From the NCBI GenBank assembly GCA_037157565.1, contig JAZHRO010000055.1, positions 39,029,001 through 39,093,000 of the forward strand: a stretch of 64,000 bases of DNA. The letters are read 5' to 3'. The DNA is from Thalassia testudinum (taxonomy: Eukaryota > Streptophyta > Magnoliopsida > Alismatales > Hydrocharitaceae). Of this stretch, positions 57,032-64,000 are shown one piece after another (positions within the stretch are counted from its first letter, which is position 1; every line of letters begins with the position of its first letter). The notes under the pieces are model-generated. The model was not told the DNA's origin and searched no databases. It was given only the letters and a program-made list of their open reading frames with translations. The position numbers and the translations under genes were made by a program.

Positions 57032-58801
57032 TCAGGGGGAATGGAGGGTAGAAGATGATTTAGCCAAATCAGTAGAGGTTACATCAATGAACGGTTTGAG
57101 TCTCTGACCGTTCACGATGAAAGGTTCGGAATCATGGTTGAGTGGACTGATCTCGACGGCTCCATTTCCAAAAACCTGTCGGACCAAGTATAGTCCAACC
57201 CACTTGGATCGCAGCTTCCCAGGGAAAAGTTTGAGTCGGGCATCGAAGAGTAGGACCTTTTAACCAGGATGAAAGATCTTTCTAGAGATGTGCTTGTCAT
57301 GGAAGGCTTTAACCCTCTCCTTGTAGATTCGCGAGTTCTCATATGCATCTAGACGTAGTTCATCGATCTCGCTGATTTGAAGCTTTCTGTGGGTTCCAGC
57401 CTTAGAAAGATCTAGATTACAATTCCGTACTGCCCAATAGGCTTTGTGTTCTAGTTCGACGGGAAGGTGACACGCCTTCCCGTACACCAGTCTAAAGGGA
57501 GACATGCCTAATTGGGTTTTGTCGGCAGTCCTATAGGCCCATAAGGCTTCCGGAAGTCAGGATGACCAGCCCTTCCTGTCAGGCCGAACAGTGACCTGCA
57601 GGATTTTCTTGATCTCCTGATTTGACATCTCAACTAGACCATTAGTCTGGGGGTGATAAGGAGTAGAGATTCGGTGAGACACCCCGTATTTGGTCATCAG
57701 TGATCTGAACTGAACATTCGTGAAATGGGTCCCCCCGTCAGAGATGATAACACGAGGAGTCCCGAATCGTGAGAAGATATTGTGATGAATGAATTTGAGA
57801 ATGATTTTATGATCACAGGTTCGGGACGGTATGGCTTCGATCCATTTGGACACGTAGTCCACAACCAGCAGAATGTATTCGAAACCATCCGAAACAGGAA
57901 AGGGGCCCATAAAATCAATCCCCCAAACATCAAAGATTTCGCATACGAGAATTGGCTGCAAAGGCATCATGTCGCGATGGCTCATGTTGCCCAATGTTTG
58001 GCAACGACTGCATGCCTTGCAGTGATTGTATGTGTCCTTGAACAGAGTGGGCCAATAAAAGCCACACTGGAGGATTTTCGATGCGGTTTTGTGCCCAGAG
58101 AAATGGCCACCGCATGCCTGGTCATGGCAAAAGGAAAGAATATCATTGACTTCACCTTCCGGGACACATCTCCGAATGATTTGGTCAGCACCTATGCGAA
58201 AGAGGTACGGATCTTCCCAAATGTAATACTTGGCATCAGAGCACAATTTGTCTTTCTTGGCCTTTAGCCAATCAGACGGGATCTGATGAGATGCCAAGTA
58301 GTTTACTTTATCAGCAAACCATGCAAGTCTAGTGCCAATAGTCAGTAGGTGCTCATCAGGGAAATGCTCCGTGATGGGTCCGGAAGGGTTTATAATCTCA
58401 GAAGGAAGGCGGGACAAATGGTCAGCTACCACATTTTGTCTTCCTGCCTTGTCGCGAATCTCGAGATAGAATTCTTGCAACAGCAAGATCCGTCGGATTA
58501 GTCGGGGCTTCGCGTCCTTCTTGGCAAGAAGATGCCTCACAGCTGTGTGATCCGAGTAGATGATGACGTGGGAACCCAGGAGATAAGATCGAAAATTTTT
58601 AAGGGCAAATACTACAGCTAGCAGCTCTTTCTCCGTAACTGTATAGTTACGCTGAGCCTCGTCAAGTGTCTTGCTAGCGTAGTAGATGACCACGGGATTC
58701 CCGTCAACTTTCTGCCCCAAGACCGCTCCTACAGCGAAATCAGACGCATCGCACATGATCTCAAAGGGTTTAGACCAATCAGGGGATTGTAGGATCGGGG
58801 C
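57032..58801 (-). pseudogene. RNase H and integrase (Athila element, broken)
   Basis: RNase H: MCDASDFAVGAVLG (58,756), TEKELLAVVFALKNF, YSDHTAVRHLL, NVVADHLSRLP. Integrase: zinc-binding region with CKACSRCQTLGN (about 58,000), catalytic core WGIDFMGPF (first Asp), IISDGGTHF (second Asp) and NGLVEMSNQEIKKIL (Glu), so all three acidic residues are present. The C-terminal domain (LFPGKLRSKWVGLYLV) ends at the pol stop. Stops at 57,559-57,557 (TGA) and 57,262-57,260 (TAA) interrupt it. Integrase would insert the DNA copy into the host chromosome. Confidence 0.92.
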
Positions 58802-59986
58802 CTAGGTGACTCGGTCACGGAGGTTCTCAAAGGCTTGAGTGCATTCCTTGGAGATTTCAAAGGGTACATCCTTAGAGAGAAGAGTAGTCAAGGGGCGTGC
58901 GATTTTCGAGAAATCAGGAATAAAATGGTGGTAAAAATCGACGTGCCCCAGAAAAGAACGGATGTCCCTGATCGAGTTAGCCATAGGAAGGCAAGAGATT
59001 AGATCAACCTTGGCTCGATCCACTTGGATGCCCTTCTCAGAAATCAGATGTCCTAGGACGATCCCTTCAGGCACCATAAAATGGCTCTTTTCCCAGGAAA
59101 GAGCCAAATTAACGTCAATGCAGTGCCTGAGTATATGAACCAAGTGCTGGAGGCAATCGTCAAATGATGCCCCGAAAACTGAAAAGTCATCCTTGAAGAC
59201 TTCCAGATAATCACCTACCATATCAGAGAATATGGCAAGCATGCACCACTGAAAAGTTGTGGGTGTATTGCAGAGACCGAACGGCATCCTTCGGAATGCA
59301 TATGTTCCGAAGGGGCAGGTGAACGTGGTATTCTCTTGGTCCTCAGGATGAATAGCTACCTGGTTATAACCGGAGTACCCGTCAAGGAAGCAGAAGAATC
59401 GATTTCCCGCTAATTTCTCGAGAATCTGATCGATGAAAGGTAGCGGGAAATGATCCTTCTTCGTGGAGGAATTGAGTCGTCGGTAATCTATGCAGACTCT
59501 CCACGAGTTGGCTAATCGGGTAGGTATGACTTCTCCGGTTTCAGTCGTAATGGTGGTGAGCCCTGCCTTTTTAGGCACAACTTGAATTGGGCTCACCCAA
59601 CGACTGTCGGAGATCGGGTAGATGATCTCTGCATCTAACCACTTGATGATCTCCTTTTTCACGACCTCCTGCAGATTGGGGTTTAAACGTCTCTGCATCT
59701 CACGAGAAGGTCGTGCGCCCTCTTCTGAATAAATATGATGTGTGCAATAAGAGGGACTTATTCCATTCAAATCATCAAGAGTCCATCCAATGGCTCTGCG
59801 ATGTTGCTGGAGACGGAATTCCTGTTCGGGAGTAAGCTTGGAATTTATAATCACAGGAAGGGTCTGACTAGAACCCAAAAAGATGTATTTCAAATGATCG
59901 GGAAGGGGTTTCAGTTCAAGGACGGGGTTATCAACAGCAGCGGGTGGTTCAGGGTAAATGTGAGGTTCAAGGGTAGGAGTTATGGG
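58802..59986 (-). pseudogene. Reverse transcriptase (Athila element, broken)
   Basis: Almost uninterrupted reading frame of 363 codons. Blocks: RRAIGWTLDDLNGISPSYC, WVSPIQVVPKKAG, SWRVCIDYRRLN, HFPLPFIDQILEKLAG, FFCFLDGYSGYNQV, TFTCPFGTYAFRRMPFGLCN and the catalytic loop LEVFKDDFSVFG, followed by LSWEKSHFMVPEGIVLGH. The residue before the two Asp is Lys, where the second-family copy at 27,860 and the usual form have Met (FMDD). It ends at a stop (58,804-58,802) just before RNase H. Confidence 0.93.
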
Positions 59987-60790
59987 TCAGTCTAAATCTA
60001 GATTTGACTCCTCTAATTGCGGTTCAAGATCTTTCTGTGGTTGATGAGGTATAATCAGGTTATTCTCAAAATGTGTTTCATCAACCAAAGCCCTAATATC
60101 ACAAATCTGTTCGATGACATTGCAATTGATTCCTTGTTGGGCCTTAAATATATCAATTTTTAGGGTTTGATTTCCAAATTTGAGCTCTATTTGGCCCTCC
60201 TCACAGCTGATGTTGGCTCTAGCAGTAGCCAAGAAAGGTCTCCCTAGAATGATCGGTGTATCCCTAGGGTTTTCAGGGGCATCCATGTCCAAGACTATAA
60301 AGTCTACTGGAAAATAGAAATCCCGTGCTCTTACGATAACATCCTCAAGAATCCCTTTAGGTGACTTTATAGATCGATCTGCTAATTGTAATGTCACCTC
60401 AGTCAGTTTTAGCTCAGATTCTTCTATGTGGTTAAGTAAGGATGTGGGTATCAGATTTATGGAAGCACCCAAGTCTAGCAATGCTCTGTCGAATTGGGTA
60501 TCACCTATTTTGCAGGAAATCAGGGGAGTACCAGGATCTTTAGCCTTGGGTGGGAGTCTGCTTAGGATTACAGAGTTGGCTTGCTCTGGCAGTACAATTG
60601 GACTCCCACTCTTGGCTCGCGGCTTACGCTGAGGTGTACACACATTCTTTAAGAATCGTGCGTAAGTCGGTACGTGGCGAATTGCATCCATCAAGGGGAT
60701 GTTTATTTGGACCTGCTCAAAGAGCTTGACCAGGTCCTCCTCGGGTGCCACGGGCTTGGTTGTCTTCTTTCCCTTGGTAAGGCCTCGGGA
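59987..60790 (-). pseudogene. Aspartic protease (Athila element)
   Basis: Reads KTTKPVAPEEDLVKLFEQVQINIPLMDAI, then LSRLPPKAKDPGTPLISCKIGDTQFDRALLDLGASINLIPTSL, with the DLGAS active site, and DTPIILGRPFLATARANI, the second conserved block. It stops with TGA at 59,989-59,987. It is in a different frame from gag; the shift falls in an A/G-rich stretch at about 60,780. The second-family copy has no such shift, so a one-base indel is more likely than programmed frameshifting. Confidence 0.92.
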
Positions 60791-62709
60791 AATGGAACCT
60801 TGGTTGGTTTTTCTAGGATAGGTCCAGGTCTTTGATCTGGGACAGGGATAGGAACGTCCTGGATTACTGTCCTATGGTTGGGATCACTACCAGGCTTGGA
60901 GTGGTTTGGATAGGGTGGATCTTCGGTTTCCTTACCACTACGGGTTGTTACAAAATTTAGTCTTGCCTGGTTTTGGTTAGGGTTGGATAAGATGGGTTGC
61001 TGCTGATAGCCCACATAGGAAGTGGAAGCCTCCATCCCGTCGGGTGAAGGAATAGAGGGGGCCTGATAAATCATGTGTGCTTGTCTCGGGTTTGAGTTCA
61101 TAACGCGCCGCTGGGTCGGCACGTTATTAGGGTTAGGAAGAGGTTGAGAAGGAAGTGTGCCTGGTTGGCGAGAATTTGCCATCTGGGCCAGTTGATTTCG
61201 AACCTCTGTAAGTTTATCCTTGTGTTGTTTCTGAATAGCTGCATTCGTTCTTTGAATGTCAGCCAGAGTCTGAAGGATGAGGGACATTTGGTCCTGGTTT
61301 GGCCCTAGTGAAAAAGTCGGATTGGGCCGAGGCTGAGGCGGATGGTAAGGACGAGGGGGTTGTGGACGGGGCTGAAAGGGTGGTCTCAAAGTTTAGGAAT
61401 TTCCCACCCACTGAAAGTTGGAATGGTTTCGCCATCCAGGGTTGTAGGTGTTGGAGAATGGATCATTCTGGATGGCGTTGAGGTCCTTGCAGGTCTGAGG
61501 AACCTCCAAAGAATCAGAGAATGGGGGAATGGAATTCCCCTGGCTAGAATAGAAAGGATCGGATGACCCTCCGATCCGAGAATCAGATGGGGGTGGATAT
61601 GGATCCATCCCAGGAGAAGGTCGATGGAGAATATTTTGCACAGTCTCCCGTGTGGAAGGAGGCTGTGCAAAGGAGCTATGCGCAGAGGTGGCTCGCTGCA
61701 AGTGTTGAGTCAGCTCGTCCACCTTATTCTCAATGATGGAGACCTTGTCCAATCGACTGGCCATCAGTTCCAGGTCGACTGATGCGAACAGGCCCTGCGT
61801 CTCGCGTGCTCCCCTAAGGTTCGTCGATGCGTGGGTATTCATCCTGTTGAATAGTCCCATGAAGTCATTATTGATGGAGTTCTCGCACATGTTTTCAAGA
61901 ATCTCCCACACGGTGTCCTCATGTTGACCCATGATATTCCCTCCGCAAGTTGCATTGATGAAAAGCCTGATATCCTCACGGAGTCCCTGGTAAAAAGACT
62001 GGACTTGTTCCCATTTAGGAACTCTGTGATGGGGGCACTTTCTCATGAGATCCTGAAAGCGATCCCATGCCTCATGGAGATGTTCTCCCGTTTGCTGAGT
62101 GAAGTGGGTAATCTGATGGCGCAAGGCATTGGTCCGACCAACGAGAAAGAACTTCAAAAATTCGGACTGAAGTTCTTCCCAATTGTTGATCGGCCGGGTC
62201 TGAGTTTGGTACCAATGAGCGGCCTTGTCCATAAGGGAGAAGGAGAACATCTTCATGAGGAGAATGTCCCGATTTTGTGCATCTGACCCAAAAGTCTAGG
62301 CCAGATGCTTTAGCTGTTTGATGTGCTGGAAGGGGTCTTCAGAATTAAGCCCATGAAATTTGGGTATGGCATGAATCATATTGGACTTTAATTCAGAATC
62401 AGGCCCTCCAGTCGGGATTCTGACTTGAGGCTCAATAGCCACCGCAGCAGGATTATAGTGGTCCCGCATCATAGGACGCTGCGGTGGGTGCACAGAGTTC
62501 TGGAAGAGGTCATGGAGTCGCTGGAGCTGGTGCTCCAGATTATTCTCTTCCTCAACTGGCTGAGCCATTGTGGAAGAAGAAGGTGAGTTGTGTTCGGAGT
62601 TGGAGGGGGGGTCGATGTGAGGTGTTGTTTTCTCAAACAAGGGTACTGAGGCTCGGCCTCGAGGAGAGTGAAGTTCTAAAGGAGGTTTCAAGGACCTCCT
62701 ACCAAACAT
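60703..62709 (-). pseudogene. gag: gag (Athila element, broken)
   Basis: Starts MFGRRSLKPPLELHSPRG, an acidic/polar N-terminus. The retrotransposon gag core (FSFSLMDKAAHWYQTQ, NWEELQSEFLKFFLVGRTNALR, HEAWDRFQDLMRKCPHHRVP, LREDIRLFINATCGG) spans about 61,920-62,250. A coiled-coil-like stretch (about 61,720) and NTYNPGWRNHSNFQW (about 61,430) follow, then a Pro/Gln-rich tail. No zinc knuckle is visible. TAG at 62,298-62,296 and TAA at 61,395-61,393 interrupt it. Gag would form the cytoplasmic particle. Confidence 0.92.
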
Positions 62710-63612
62710 ACACTGTTGGAAGAGATGAGTTTAGCAGGTGCTGGACCTAATCGAGACACCCAAAATGTTGGGTGACTATAGAGGTGCAGGGCAGATGGAC
62801 CCCTTGATCAAAAGATCGACCACCTGAGAATTACCTGGGTAGCTAGAGAGGGTGAGTCCCGTGAAGACCCCTACACGGTAGAGCGTCCCCACGGGTTACA
62901 GGGTTTCCCCCACCCGACCTCTCTTGTCACTGAGATTCCAGGTAGACCAGGATGGGGATCTTGACCTCTTAAGTCTACCACTTTTAATTTAAGATCAGGG
63001 TGCTTAGATTTTCATTTGAAATTTTAGCTTTTTGAGTGCGAAGAGTGACCTAAGTTGAAGGTTGGCTGGCCCAAGGGTCAACTTCACCTATTGATTCATT
63101 TGAGAACTTATTAGGTCTTGTCTTTTAGGGTTCAAGTGTTTTTAGAGAGCCCATTGCTTAGGGTTTTTCTAAATAGGTATTTTCAGTCAATGGCTTAGGC
63201 ACACTTCTTTTGGGATTTCTCAATTCTTGATTAAGGAGTATGTCTCTAAAACCCTAGTGTTAATTCTTATGCTGGCTCTACTTAGTCCAGTTAACTCCTT
63301 GTTGGATAATTAGGGCTCAGGCAAGAAGGTATTAGCCCTTGAATACCCTTAGTAGTGTGTGCAGGAATAATGGTTTGAAAATATGCAGCTGTTACTAGGT
63401 ATGAAAGACAGGTTATACCTATATTGTTTATTCTTTTCTTTTTCTTCCTCTTTAGAATTTAGGGGTTAATAGTGAGAGGATAGAAGTTACCTATCCTTGG
63501 AGTGTTTGTTGTGTGGCTGCTTCTTGATTTTCCTGTACCTGCACACAAACGAGAGAAGAGATTATTAGAAACTCATAAATAGAGATTTTATAGCCTCTAG
63601 AATAGCCGTTGC
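62710..63612 (-). other. 5' leader of the Athila element
   Basis: 900 bp between the PBS and the gag ATG. A 7-bp hairpin CACCCAA-AATG-TTGGGTG lies at 62,757-62,774. 62,745-62,900 is also found at 22,770-22,920 in the left non-autonomous body. No ORF of note. A packaging signal is expected here from retroelement biology but cannot be placed. Confidence 0.7.
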
Positions 63613-63630
63613 TCCTCGGCAATGGCACCA
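63613..63630 (-). promoter_or_regulatory. Primer-binding site, tRNA-Asp type
   Basis: Minus strand TGGTGCCATTGCCGAGGA matches 15 of 18 bases of the complement of the plant tRNA-Asp 3' end (TGGCGCCGTTGCCGGGGA), the primer used by Athila-type elements. A 10-bp spacer separates it from the LTR edge at 63,641. Confidence 0.85.
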
Positions 63631-63640
63631 AGAATAATAG

Positions 63641-64000
63641 TATCTCCGGCAGCGGTTGGGTTTATGTTATTATGGTTTACAATCGTTGCAGTACAAATCA
63701 GCTACCAGATTACTACAAATTTTTACCCGGAACAAATTTTCCCGAGGTCGAACTTAATGAGCAACTAGAATTCTAGAAATATAAGAGTTCTCAATTAGGT
63801 TACAAAAATAAGAGAGAGAGAGAGGGACCTGGAGTTTCTCTTGGCTTCTTCTTCTCTCCTCCTTTTCTTTCTATCCTTTTTCTTTTAGCTGATCTCCTCT
63901 TCTTTTTTCTGCAGAGTCTTCCTTTCTTCTTTCTTTTCTTTTCTTCTTCTGCGGCTGTGGTAATCTTCTTCTTCTTCTCTGACTTCTTCTTCTTCAGCCT
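63641..64000 (-). mobile_element. 5' LTR of the Athila element, first 360 bp from the PBS side
   Basis: Begins TATCTCCGGCAGCGG and follows 52,587-52,945 almost base for base, including TTATGGTTTACAATCG, CCGAGGTCGAAC and the start of the TTC tract. The terminal TG is TA in this copy. The rest, including promoter and outer TSD, is outside the window. Confidence 0.92.

Larger units (their letters stand above)
52587..64000 (-). mobile_element. Near-complete Athila-type Ty3/gypsy retrotransposon
   Basis: Minus-strand element. From left: 3' LTR (52,587-55,450), PPT, 3' UTR, hairpin, pol, gag, leader, PBS (63,613-63,630) and the first 360 bp of the 5' LTR (from 63,641), which runs out of the window. 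The two LTR ends share the same first 360 bp with roughly 3-4% differences plus small indels by eye, so it is one of the younger insertions here. The left target bases would be AGTAG (52,582-52,586); the right copy is outside. Six premature stops and one gag-pol frame change make it non-functional. Confidence 0.92.

Noticed and set aside
60703..60790. Programmed gag-pol frameshift
   Set aside because: The second-family element has gag and protease in one frame at the same place; an indel in an A/G-rich run explains the shift better.

Overview
The window looks like gene-poor, repeat-dense nuclear DNA of a flowering plant with a large genome. I see no host protein-coding gene, rRNA or tRNA gene. 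Nearly every recognisable segment is a transposable element: Athila-type Ty3/gypsy retrotransposons (aspartic protease core DLGASINLIP, tRNA-Asp primer site, LTRs of 2.4-2.9 kb), solo LTRs of at least three other families, and L1-type LINEs. The species cannot be named from this sequence.

Layout. 1-1,850: an Athila LTR end abutting a LINE fragment. 1,858-7,338: degenerate A+T-rich DNA. 7,339-10,072: solo Athila LTR with a perfect 5-bp target-site duplication (TSD). 10,887-15,314: solo LTR of family S with a solo LTR of family G (11,935-14,621) nested inside it; both have TSDs. 15,331-16,837: LTR fragment of family T. 16,838-36,905: two non-autonomous Athila-like bodies head to head, each ending in an outward 3' LTR and neither keeping a 5' LTR. 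Both carry the same unrecognised acidic ORF. The right-hand body is interrupted by a 5'-truncated gag-pol element of a second Athila-type family (25,154-33,928). 36,906-39,211: family T remnants. 39,217-50,103: one gypsy-like solo LTR (family Q, about 2.5 kb when its parts are added) cut by a LINE (39,528-44,490) and two S solo LTRs (44,629-46,293 and 47,799-49,549). 50,109-52,032: family T again. 52,033-52,586: start of a G LTR, cut by a nearly complete Athila element (52,587 to beyond 64,000) with LTRs, PBS, gag, pol and polypurine tract.

How it works. In the element at 52.6-64 kb, transcription would start in the 5' LTR (lying past the right edge), tRNA-Asp would prime at 63,613-63,630, gag would form the particle, and protease, RT, RNase H and integrase would copy and insert the DNA. 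In-frame stops and one frame change show this copy is dead. The other elements are older or reduced to LTRs. Element boundaries and TSDs give a relative insertion order.

The signals most worth following are non-coding and shared by all Athila-like copies: a short hairpin just after pol whose stem changes sequence but keeps pairing, a second polypurine-tract-like motif about 1.2-1.3 kb before the true one, LTR tips that fold into hairpins, and a thrice-repeated 3' UTR motif. A perfect palindrome, CAGACGTCTG, recurs in G-family LTRs, and relatives of it occur in S and Athila LTRs. The acidic ORF of the head-to-head bodies matches no family I recognise.
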